Below, in pieces: positions 57,174-64,000 of a stretch of 64,000 bases of DNA. The notes under the pieces are model-generated. The model made no database searches, was not told the DNA's origin, and worked only from the letters and a program-made list of their open reading frames with translations. Source of the stretch: Agrilutibacter niabensis. GTDB lineage: Bacteria > Pseudomonadota > Gammaproteobacteria > Xanthomonadales > Xanthomonadaceae. The stretch covers positions 496,001 through 560,000 of the forward strand of contig NZ_JBHSNJ010000013.1 in NCBI RefSeq assembly GCF_042657165.1. The letters run 5' to 3'. Position 1 is the first letter of the stretch. Every line of letters starts with the position of its first letter. A program made the position numbers and the translations under genes.

Positions 57174-60151
57174 CAGGGGGTCCTGCGGAAGTCGGCACCG
57201 TAGCGGAGTGGCTGGTCCGGGGCGCTTCCCAGCTCCAATGCCGGGAACTGCGGCTGCGAAGCCTGGGTCATGGCCGGGGCCTTGGCGATGCGAACGCGCA
57301 GGTCGAACCAGGCAGCCTGTCCGGTCACCGGATCGGCATTGGCGTAATCGCCGCGCGGGGTGATGTCGCTGATCAGGTGGTTGAGCAGGAAGCCCTGGTT
57401 GCCCTCCGGCGCGTCCTTGTCCAGGCGCCAGGCGCCCTTGCGCTTGCCGATCGCGTTCCAGGTCCACACCGTGTCGGGCTGCACGTTGGCGGCGAACTTC
57501 GCCTGCACGGTGATCGTGCCCTGGTGCGAGGTCACCGTGATCCAGTCCTCGTCCTGGATCGCGTGCTTCGCGCCGGTGGCCGGATGCAGGTAGAGGTAAT
57601 TGCGGGTGGCGATCTGCCGCAGCCACGCGTTCTGCGAGCCCCACGCGTGGTACATGAACATCGGGCGCTGGGTGATCGCGCTGAGCGGGAAGGGGTGGTC
57701 TTCCGCGCGTCGGCCCTCACCCCGGCCCTCTCCCGCATGCGGGAGAGGGCGGTTTGGCGCCGTGCGGGATTCGCCTCCATCGGCTCCAGCCTCGACGGAA
57801 CTCGCGCCGGCTTCGGTCTGGGCATGTTCAAAGGGCTCGTACCAGATCGGCAGCGGGTCGAAGTAGGTCGCCACGCGCTCGCGGTGCTGCGCGGGCGGTT
57901 GCTGCGCGCCGAAACCGAGCGCGGCGAGGCGGAACTTCTGCAGCGTCTCCGAATACAGCTGCAGCGTGATCGGCGCCGTGCCGGCGACGAAGCCCATGCG
58001 CTGCGCCCATTCCAGGTAGCCGCGGTTGGCCATCTTGTAGTAGCGCGCGTCCTCGGGGATCTCGCTGCGCCAGAAGCCGCCGTTGTCGATGTAGCGCTGC
58101 AGCTGCTGCGGATTCGGCGCGCCCTTGGCTTCCAGCGAACCGTCCTCGCCGCGCCAGCCGGCGAGCAGGCCGACGCCGGGCGCGCGCTCGTGCCGCTGGA
58201 TGTAGTCGGCATAGTCGCGGTACTTCGGCGAGCCGTCCTCGTTGCACAACCCGGGCAGGCCCAGGCGCGCGCCGAGGTCGATCAGCACGCTCTGGAAGCC
58301 GCGCACGTCGCGCGGCTTTTCACCGCGCTGCTGCGCCGGATCCAGCACCGGATGGCGGATCGCATCGATCGCGGCATCGGCGTCGGAGATCGGCCGGTCC
58401 AGCAGCGAGATCGCATCGAAGCGTTCGAGGTAGGTCGTGTCCGGCAGCACCAGGTCGGCGTAGGCGACCATCTCGCTGGCGTAGGCGTCGGCGTAGATGA
58501 TGCGCGGGATCCTGTACCCGCCGTCGGCGTCCTTGTCGGTGAGCATGGTGATGGTCTGCGCCGTGTTCATCGACGAATTCCAGCTCATGTTCGCCATGAA
58601 CATCATCAGCGTGTCGATCCGGTAGGGATCGCCGGCCCACGCGTTGCGGATCACGCTGTGCATCATCCCGTGCGCCGACAGCGGATAGGCCCAGGAGAAC
58701 GCGTGGTCGATGCGACGCGGATTGCCGTCGGCATCGACGACGAGGTCTTCGGGCGTGTGCACGAAGCCCAGCGGTGCGGCATCGAGCACGCCGTTGGCCT
58801 GGCGCGTCTTGCCGGGGCGGTTCGGCGGCGCGATCGGCTTGGGGAACGGCGGCTGGTAGCGGAACGAGCCGGGCGTATCCACCGCGCCGAGCAGCAGCTG
58901 CAGCAGGTGGAGCGCGCGGCAAGTGTGGAAGCCGTTGCTGTGCGCGCTGATGCCGCGCATCGCGTGCATCGCGACCGGGCGGCCCACCATCTCGGCATGC
59001 TCGCGGCCGTGGGCATCGGTCCACTTCACCGGCAGGCGGATCTCGTTGTCGAACGCGGCTTCCGCGAGTTCGCGCGCGATGCGGCGGATGGTCGCGGCGG
59101 GAATGCCGCAGCGTTCGCTCACGGCGTCAGGCGAGTACTGCGGGTCCAGGTAGCGCTCGGCCACGAGGTGGAACACCGGCACGGCGCGGCGGCCATCGGC
59201 GAGCGTCACCTCGCCGACGACGGCCGGCGCGACCTCGATCGAGTTCGCGTCGGCCGGTGCGCTGGTGCGTTTGTCGAAGCACTGTGGCTTGCCGTCGGCA
59301 TCGCGCGCGAACAGGCCATCGTCGGGACCGCCTGGGTTGCGGATCACCAGCCAGTGCGCGTTGGTGTAGCGCACCAGGTAATCGAGGTCGATGCGATCGG
59401 CCTTGAGCAGTTCGTGGATCAGGGCGAAGGCGAACAGGCCATCGGTACCGGGGCGGATGCCGATCCATTCGTCGGCGATCGCGCCGTAGCCGGAACGCAC
59501 CGGGTTCACCGCGACGATCTTGGCGCCGTGCGCCTTGAGCTTGCCCAGCCCGAGCTTGATCGGGTTGGAGTCGTGGTCCTCCGCGACGCCCCACATCATC
59601 AGGTACCTGGCGTGTTCCCAGTCGGGCTCGCCGAATTCCCAGAACGATCCGCCGAGCGTGTACAACCCGCCCGCGGCCATGTTCACCGAGCAGAAGCCAC
59701 CGTGCGCGGCGTAGTTGACGGTGCCGAACTGCTGCGCCCACCAGCCGGTCAGTGCCTGCGACTGGTCGCGCCCGGTGAAGAAGGCGAGTTGGTCGGGATT
59801 GCGTTCGCGGATCGGCGCCAGCCACGAGGTCGCGATTTCCAGCGCCTCGTCCCATTCGATTTCCCTGAACTCCGCCTTGCCGCGTTCGCCCACGCGCAGC
59901 AGCGGCTTGTCCAGCCGCGCCGGCGAGTAGTGCTGCATGATCCCGGCCGACCCCTTCGCGCACAGCACGCCCTTGTTGACCGGGTGCGCGGGATTGCCCT
60001 GGATGTAGCGGATCCTGCCGTCGGCGAGCCATACCTTGATGCCGCAGCGGCAGGCGCACATGTAGCACGTCGTGGTCTTGACCTCGTCGCCTGGCGAGGG
60101 CGAGTAGTCGATCACAGGCTCATTGGGAGCGGGCTCGGCGGGCGTGCGCAT
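57173..60151 (-). CDS. soeA: molybdopterin oxidoreductase catalytic subunit, SoeA-like
   Basis: A 992-residue bis-MGD enzyme (995 if ATG 60160 is used). An Fe-S motif CYMCACRCG..LCAKG is at about residues 29-65. Molybdopterin domains follow (GRDQSQALTGWWAQQFGTVNYAAHGGFCSVNMAAGG, MMWGVAEDHDSNPIK, MFMANMSWNSSMNTAQT), and a C-terminal dinucleotide-binding domain (RNYLYLHPATGAKHAIQDEDWITVTS) closes the fold. There is no twin-arginine signal, so it is cytoplasmic. That fits SoeA (sulfite:quinone oxidoreductase) rather than DmsA or PsrA. It carries an in-frame REP-like insert (copy D) at about residues 801-813. First gene of a four-gene operon. Confidence 0.82.
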   Translation of the reverse strand: MRTPAEPAPNEPVIDYSPSPGDEVKTTTCYMCACRCGIKVWLADGRIRYIQGNPAHPVNKGVLCAKGSAGIMQHYSPARLDKPLLRVGERGKAEFREIEWDEALEIATSWLAPIRERNPDQLAFFTGRDQSQALTGWWAQQFGTVNYAAHGGFCSVNMAAGGLYTLGGSFWEFGEPDWEHARYLMMWGVAEDHDSNPIKLGLGKLKAHGAKIVAVNPVRSGYGAIADEWIGIRPGTDGLFAFALIHELLKADRIDLDYLVRYTNAHWLVIRNPGGPDDGLFARDADGKPQCFDKRTSAPADANSIEVAPAVVGEVTLADGRRAVPVFHLVAERYLDPQYSPDAVSERCGIPAATIRRIARELAEAAFDNEIRLPVKWTDAHGREHAEMVGRPVAMHAMRGISAHSNGFHTCRALHLLQLLLGAVDTPGSFRYQPPFPKPIAPPNRPGKTRQANGVLDAAPLGFVHTPEDLVVDADGNPRRIDHAFSWAYPLSAHGMMHSVIRNAWAGDPYRIDTLMMFMANMSWNSSMNTAQTITMLTDKDADGGYRIPRIIYADAYASEMVAYADLVLPDTTYLERFDAISLLDRPISDADAAIDAIRHPVLDPAQQRGEKPRDVRGFQSVLIDLGARLGLPGLCNEDGSPKYRDYADYIQRHERAPGVGLLAGWRGEDGSLEAKGAPNPQQLQRYIDNGGFWRSEIPEDARYYKMANRGYLEWAQRMGFVAGTAPITLQLYSETLQKFRLAALGFGAQQPPAQHRERVATYFDPLPIWYEPFEHAQTEAGASSVEAGADGGESRTAPNRPLPHAGEGRGEGRRAEDHPFPLSAITQRPMFMYHAWGSQNAWLRQIATRNYLYLHPATGAKHAIQDEDWITVTSHQGTITVQAKFAANVQPDTVWTWNAIGKRKGAWRLDKDAPEGNQGFLLNHLISDITPRGDYANADPVTGQAAWFDLRVRIAKAPAMTQASQPQFPALELGSAPDQPLRYGADFRRTP
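57713..57750. repeat. REP-like palindrome, copy D, inside soeA
   Basis: The head CCCTCACCCCG is followed by the perfect 12-bp stem GCCCTCTCCCGC-AT-GCGGGAGAGGGC (57725-57750). It is the same design as copies A and B. It lies within the soeA coding frame and is translated as RPLPHAGEGRGEG. The surrounding residues (EAGASSVEAGADGGESRTAP) look like a linker. Confidence 0.85.
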
Positions 60152-60165
60152 GGCGCGCATTGTAG

Positions 60166-60183
60166 GGCGGGCCCGGGCCCGCC
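60166..60183. promoter_or_regulatory. perfect 18-bp palindrome in front of soeA
   Basis: GGCGGGCCCGGGCCCGCC (60166-60183) is a perfect palindrome 6 to 15 bp upstream of the candidate soeA starts (60160, 60151). There is no Shine-Dalgarno between the palindrome and the ATG. A second stem GAGCCC/GGGCTC (60202-60216) lies further upstream. It could be an operator or an mRNA hairpin controlling translation of the operon. Confidence 0.55.
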
Positions 60184-60255
60184 GCGTTACCCGGATCATT
60201 GGAGCCCGCGGGGCTCGGCCCCCGCCGCACATTCCATGCTTCGATTCGAAGCGGC

Positions 60256-60936
60256 CTACTGTGGCGGATCGATGCGAATGGACGGATCGTTGAAGCGTGA
60301 ATAGCTGATCGTCGTGCGCGTGGCCTGGGCGCCGGCGTCGCCGTTGACTTCGATCCTGAGCGGGTAGCCGTCCGCGCCGACCCAGATCGTCGACTCGACC
60401 TGGCGCGGCTCGGTGTTGCGGACCAGGAACTTCTTCGCCGCCTGTCCGTCGATCGTGTCGCTGCCGAGCGATTCGACCGTCATCGTCGCCTTGTTCGCGG
60501 CGATCTGCGCGGGTTCGCGGTAGTTGGCGATCTGCCCCTTTGGCAGCGCCATCTTCATGGTGCGGCCGTTCACCGCCATGTACATGGTGTCGCCGATGAC
60601 GTACTGCGTGCCCATCGGCATCTTCATGCGATAGCGGTCGGGTGCGACGAAGTCCATGTCCATCGCCATGTCGCCCTTCGGCGACGAGGTGTTCATGTCG
60701 ACGTGGTAGCTCTTCACGGCGACGAAGCGGTCCATCATCGCGCTGATCTCGTCCTTCGCGCTCAGTGGATTGATCGCCTCCGCGGCGCTCGCCAGCGTCG
60801 CGGAAGCCGTGGCGGCAGGTGCCTTGGCCTCGGTGGCGGCAGGCATCTGCGTGCCGGTGTCCTCGCGCTTGCAAGCCGCCAGTGCGGCCAAGGCGGCCAG
60901 GGTGAGCAGCGCGGCTTGCAAATGCAGGGACTTCAT
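60256..60936 (-). CDS. LolA-like outer-membrane lipoprotein (lipid-binding fold, function unknown)
   Basis: A 226-residue lipoprotein. The type II signal peptide ends at LAAC (lipidated C22), after which CKREDTGTQMP begins the mature protein. The mature part looks like the LolA/LppX-type half-barrel: KSYHVDMNTSSPKGDMAMDMDFVAPDRYRMKMPMGTQYVIGDTMYMAVNGRTMKM and a C-terminal ESTIWVGADGYPLRIEV. Such proteins carry or bind hydrophobic ligands. ATG 60936 is chosen because it opens the signal peptide. It is upstream of the soe operon on the same strand, 105 bp away, but separated by palindromes, so probably not cotranscribed. Confidence 0.75.
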   Translation of the reverse strand: MKSLHLQAALLTLAALAALAACKREDTGTQMPAATEAKAPAATASATLASAAEAINPLSAKDEISAMMDRFVAVKSYHVDMNTSSPKGDMAMDMDFVAPDRYRMKMPMGTQYVIGDTMYMAVNGRTMKMALPKGQIANYREPAQIAANKATMTVESLGSDTIDGQAAKKFLVRNTEPRQVESTIWVGADGYPLRIEVNGDAGAQATRTTISYSRFNDPSIRIDPPQ

Positions 60937-61124
60937 GGCGACTCCATGGTTCGTTGGCGTGATGTCACGAAAAACGCCAAAAACGGGGCTGTTCCGGCCA
61001 GTATTCGGCCCGCTCGGCTGGCAAGCACTGATCCTGCCGGAAATTTTCGCCATACTGGTTGCACACGGCCTATCGCCGGGCGGGCCAGTCCCGTCGCCGC
61101 ATTCTCCCCGCACGCCAGACCGCC

Positions 61125-62096
61125 ATGGAACGCATCGAACGCATCCACGCCCTGCATCGCATCCTCAGTGCCGCGCGCTATCCGGTGACCGTGCAGCGCC
61201 TGCAGGAAGACCTGGAGTGCTCGCGCGCGACGGTCTATCGCGACCTCGCCTATCTGCGCGATTACCTGATGGCGCCGGTGATCGGCAATGGCGAAGCCGG
61301 CTTCCGCTACGACCACAACGACGAGGCGCAGCGTTTCGAGCTGCCGGGCCTGTGGCTGAGTTCGGAGGAGCTGCATGCGCTGCTCGCCGCCCAGCAACTG
61401 CTGCTTCGCAGCGGCGGGGGCGTGCTCTCGAACGCGCTGGCGCCGCTGCAGCAGCGCATCGAAAAACTGCTCGACGAACACGCCGGCGGCCGCCGCCTGC
61501 CGGTGGAGCGCGTGCGCGTGGTTCCGCACCGTACCCGCAAGCTCGACGAGAACGCGTTCCGCGCCGTGGCCACCGCGGTGCTGGACCGCAAGCAGATCAA
61601 TTTCGAGTACCGCGCGCGCTCGACCGACGAGCGCACCCGCCGCACGGTGTCGCCGCAGCGGCTGACCCATTACCGCGACAACTGGTACCTCGATGCATGG
61701 GACCACGATCGCGACGCGCTGCGCAGCTTTTCCGTCGACCGCATCAGCGCGGCGAAACTGCTGGAGGAGGCGGCGCGCGACGTGCCCGACGAGGAGCTCG
61801 ACCGCCACCTCGCTTCCAGCTACGGCATCTTCTCCGGCACGCCCAAGGGCTGGGCGACGATCCTGTTCAGCGCCAAGGCCGCGCGCTGGGTCGCCGACGA
61901 GCACTGGCACTCGCAGCAGCAGGGCCGCTACCTGCCCGACGGCCGCTATGAGCTGAAAGTGCCCTACAGTTCCGGCCGCGAACTGCTGATGGACGTGATG
62001 CATTACGGCAGCGATGCCGAAGTGGTCGAGCCCGCGTCGCTGCGCGAGCAGGCGCGCTCGCTGCTCGGCCTGGCATTGAGCAACTACGACCGCTGA
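61125..62096 (+). CDS. WYL domain transcriptional regulator (YafY/DeoR-like HTH)
   Basis: A 323-residue regulator. N-terminal HTH_11 winged helix (residues 1-58; RIHALHRILSAARYPVTVQRLQEDLECSRATVYRDLAYLRD), a central WYL domain (about 135-210; VLDRKQINFEYRARSTDERTRRTVSPQRLTHYRDNWYLDAWDHDR) and a WCX C-terminal domain. WYL proteins often sense nucleotides or nucleic acids and control DNA-damage or defence genes. It is divergent from the LolA-like lipoprotein gene (189 bp gap). No defence genes are nearby, so this is probably a generic YafY-type regulator. Confidence 0.92.
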   Translation: MERIERIHALHRILSAARYPVTVQRLQEDLECSRATVYRDLAYLRDYLMAPVIGNGEAGFRYDHNDEAQRFELPGLWLSSEELHALLAAQQLLLRSGGGVLSNALAPLQQRIEKLLDEHAGGRRLPVERVRVVPHRTRKLDENAFRAVATAVLDRKQINFEYRARSTDERTRRTVSPQRLTHYRDNWYLDAWDHDRDALRSFSVDRISAAKLLEEAARDVPDEELDRHLASSYGIFSGTPKGWATILFSAKAARWVADEHWHSQQQGRYLPDGRYELKVPYSSGRELLMDVMHYGSDAEVVEPASLREQARSLLGLALSNYDR

Positions 62097-62185
62097 GCCA
62101 TGAGGGGGAATCCACGTCCCCCCCGCCTTCGATGCTGGAGCGGACGAAGGGCCGCGCGTGGCTCAGGCCAGTGCGCAAGGGCCCT

Positions 62186-63193
62186 TCATGACGGGCTTCC
62201 CTCGTCCTCGGCGACGCGCAGTACCACATTGCCGATCACGCGACTGGATTCCACCGCTTCGTGCGCCTGTGCGATCTGATCCAGAGGCAGGCGCAGGGCG
62301 ATGGTGTGCTGCAGCGCACCGGCTTCCAGCCATGCATGCAGGTGCTGCACCGCGACCGCGCGATCGGCGGCCGACAGGTTGTAGACGATGAAGAACGACA
62401 TGCGCGCGTTCTTGATGATCGCCGGTACGAACGGAACCGTCACCTCCGAGGCGCCGCTGCCATACACGACGATGCGGCCCTCGGGCGCGAGCAGCTCCAG
62501 GTCCAGCGCGGCATTCGCCGCGAAATCCACTTCGATGATGCAGTCGACGCCGCGACCCTGGGTGATCTCCTTGATGCGCGCCGCGACGTCCTCGCGACGA
62601 TAGTCGATGACGAAGTCCGCCCCCGCGGCGCGTGCATGCGCGGCTTTCTCCTCGGAACTGACGGTGGCGATCACCTGCTTCGCGCCGGCCAACCGTGCCA
62701 TCTGCACGGCGTAATGACCGACCGCGCCAGCGCCGCCGGCGACCAGCACGCTCCGGCCGGCGACACCGCCATCGACGCCGACCGCATGGCACGCGGTCAA
62801 TGCGGGAATGCCGAAACAAGCGCCGACGTCCAGCGGCACGTTGCGGGGCAACGCGACCGCCTGCGCCGTAGGCAGCACGATCCATTCCGCGGCCGTTCCC
62901 TCGGCTCGTCCCCATGCGGCGTTCCAGATCCACACGCGCTCGCCGATGCGTTCCGGCGCGACGCCTTCGCCCACGGCATCGATGACGCCCGAGCCATCGC
63001 TGTGCGGCACGATCCGGGGAAACGGCAGCGTGCGGGTGCGGGTGCCGGCGCGGCTCTTGACGTCGGACGGATTGACGCCGGACCAGGCGACCCGGACGCG
63101 CACTTCGCCGGTTCCTGGCTCCGGTAGCACCGCGTCGATGATGGAGAGGACCTCGCCGGCGGGGCCGGTGCTCGAGTAGATGGCGGCGCGCAT
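62186..63193 (-). CDS. NADPH:quinone reductase (zeta-crystallin-like MDR)
   Basis: A 335-residue medium-chain dehydrogenase of the QOR type. Catalytic-domain motif VRVAWSGVNPSDVKSRAGTRT, nucleotide-binding VAGGAGAVGHYAVQMARLAGAKQVIATVSSEEK, and RIVVYGSGASEV near the C-terminus. There are no structural or catalytic zinc cysteines, as in quinone reductases. ATG 63193 is chosen, as AGGAG lies 8 bases before it; an in-frame ATG at 63211 would add MTGATR. The substrate is probably a quinone or enone; gene surroundings give no further hint. Confidence 0.9.
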   Translation of the reverse strand: MRAAIYSSTGPAGEVLSIIDAVLPEPGTGEVRVRVAWSGVNPSDVKSRAGTRTRTLPFPRIVPHSDGSGVIDAVGEGVAPERIGERVWIWNAAWGRAEGTAAEWIVLPTAQAVALPRNVPLDVGACFGIPALTACHAVGVDGGVAGRSVLVAGGAGAVGHYAVQMARLAGAKQVIATVSSEEKAAHARAAGADFVIDYRREDVAARIKEITQGRGVDCIIEVDFAANAALDLELLAPEGRIVVYGSGASEVTVPFVPAIIKNARMSFFIVYNLSAADRAVAVQHLHAWLEAGALQHTIALRLPLDQIAQAHEAVESSRVIGNVVLRVAEDEGSPS

Positions 63194-63398
63194 GCGCGTG
63201 GCTCCTGTCATGGATGAATGCTCCGGGTTCGGCCGGCAGATACGCAGGATGCGGCGGATCGCACGCATCGCGGGGGACGTCCGCCGAACACTGTGATCCG
63301 CCCGGGTCGCATGTCGCTCGGCAATGGCATGGACGTGGGGTCGCAGCCCATGAGATGGCGGCACGCCAAGCTCGCTCCACACCCTTGGAGCGACTGCC

Positions 63399-63719
63399 AT
63401 GAGCCACGGCCATTCAGACCAGGCCCGTTACGAGACCGATGCACGCATCGACGATGTCCTGCGTTACGCGCTGGCGATCGGTGGCGTGCTGGTGCTGCTG
63501 CTGCCCGCGGCGCGTGGCTTCAGCCAGACGCTGGGCTGGCTGCCGTTGTGGCTGCTGGCCATGCCGGCCGTCGCGCTCTGGGCGCTGCGCGGGTTCCCGT
63601 TGCCCAGGCGCAGCACCACGTCCGGCGCGGCGACCGCCCTGCGCCGTCGCCGTGCCGCCCCGCAGGCCCGGCGGCGTACTCGCAGCCTCGCTTCGCGCGT
63701 GCTGTCCCGGGCGGCCTGA
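63399..63719 (+). CDS. small membrane protein of unknown function
   Basis: A 106-residue protein with two adjacent hydrophobic segments (LRYALAIGGVLVLLLPAARGF and LGWLPLWLLAMPAVALWAL, residues about 21-65), followed by a basic Arg-rich C-terminal tail (RRRRAAPQARRRTRS). GGAG lies 8 bases before ATG 63399. No family recognised. It is divergent from the quinone reductase gene, with 205 bp between starts that show no clear promoter by eye. Confidence 0.65.
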   Translation: MSHGHSDQARYETDARIDDVLRYALAIGGVLVLLLPAARGFSQTLGWLPLWLLAMPAVALWALRGFPLPRRSTTSGAATALRRRRAAPQARRRTRSLASRVLSRAA

Positions 63720-63857
63720 TCGCCGGAGTTGGCGGGAATTTCCCGGGAGACCAGGATTCGGGCGCGGTTCCCGCGGCGTGCGCACCATGACCTCGGGCAC
63801 GCCATCCGCGCCCGGACCCTGTGCTAGTTTCCGGGCTTTCCACCCGACCCAACGCCC

Positions 63858-64000
63858 ATGCCCGCATTGCCGACGGCCCGCAAGGCCCGACTCTCGTCAG
63901 TTGCCCTGTCTGTGATCCTGTCCGCCGGCTTCGCCGGGGCCATGGGCGCCGCCCACGCCGAGGACGCCCCGAAGATGAAAGACTCCGCCGACCCGTTCGC
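63858..64000 (+). CDS. exported protein, N-terminus only (runs off the right edge)
   Basis: The reading starts at ATG 63858 and continues to the window end without a stop. About 47 residues are visible. A signal peptide (ARLSSVALSVILSAGFAGAMGAAHAED) has a good AHA cleavage site, followed by the mature start EDAPKMKDSADPF. The rest of the protein and its family are outside the window. Confidence 0.7.
   Translation, partial: MPALPTARKARLSSVALSVILSAGFAGAMGAAHAEDAPKMKDSADPF

Noticed and set aside
57173..60151. Reading soeA as formate dehydrogenase or DMSO reductase
   Set aside because: No Tat signal, no selenocysteine/Cys-His formate motif seen, and the B and C subunits carry SoeB/SoeC-like signatures; phylogeny would be decisive.
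57377..60304. A 975-codon frame opposite soeA
   Set aside because: Antisense shadow of the molybdoenzyme; the Fe-S and molybdopterin motifs are all on the minus strand.
61125..62096. WYL regulator as a marker of an anti-phage defence island
   Set aside because: The neighbours are a lipoprotein, a quinone reductase and a respiratory operon; no nuclease, methylase or other defence gene is nearby.

Overview
The window is a GC-rich (about 70%) stretch of a chromosome from a gammaproteobacterium, most likely Xanthomonadaceae (Lysobacter/Luteimonas/Stenotrophomonas type). Evidence for this: the dprA-smg-topA-tsaC block, the acnD/prpF pair, the algZ-algR-hemC block, a topoisomerase I with a long Lys/Ala tail, and GTAG-type and REP-like palindromes. 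I see no prophage, IS element, integrase, rRNA or CRISPR array. Gene density is high and no stretch over about 300 bp lacks a gene.

Layout. 1-10 kb: a truncated DUF3667 membrane protein, a MATE exporter, SppA, a small lipoprotein, an SDR oxidoreductase, TesA, and the divergent YbbA/YbbP-like ABC pair. 10-13.5 kb: a thiol/electrophile-stress-like cluster (FMN reductase, two OsmC proteins, pirin) with a divergent LysR regulator. 13.5-16.5 kb: poorly characterised exported proteins (tandem DUF4124 genes, a DUF1579 gene, and a frameshifted secreted protein). 16.6-25 kb: tsaC, topA, a GYF_2/RDD membrane protein, a broken GYF_2-pilin fusion, smg, dprA and a LysM protein. 25-28 kb: def-fmt-rsmB. 28-35 kb: envelope genes (ArnT-like, WaaE-like, CDP-glycerol glycerophosphotransferase-like, YdbT/YdbS, LpxL-like) and dtd. 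35-37.5 kb: rpoD and tRNA-Ile2(CAU).

37.5-42 kb: methylcitrate-cycle genes prpF and acnD with an SRPBCC gene between them. 42-44.4 kb: modABC molybdate uptake. 44.4-49 kb: a giant Lhr helicase. 49-53.5 kb: a serine esterase, AlgZ/AlgR-type two-component system, hemC and an outer-membrane-like protein. 53.5-60.2 kb: a tightly packed operon for a cytoplasmic molybdopterin oxidoreductase of SoeABC (sulfite:quinone oxidoreductase) type, with a SLC13/TrkA-C permease gene between the catalytic and Fe-S subunits. 60.2-64 kb: a LolA-like lipoprotein, a WYL regulator, a quinone oxidoreductase, a small membrane protein, and the start of an exported protein.

Functional links: modABC could supply molybdenum to the Soe-type enzyme. 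Def, Fmt and RsmB act in initiation and ribosome maturation. TsaC and tRNA-Ile2 belong to tRNA decoding quality. The most unusual signals are the permease embedded in the soe-like operon, REP-like palindromes inserted in frame inside two conserved enzymes (lhr and soeA), a GYF_2-pilin fusion that needs two frame changes to be read, and a perfect palindrome overlapping the -10 box of rpoD.
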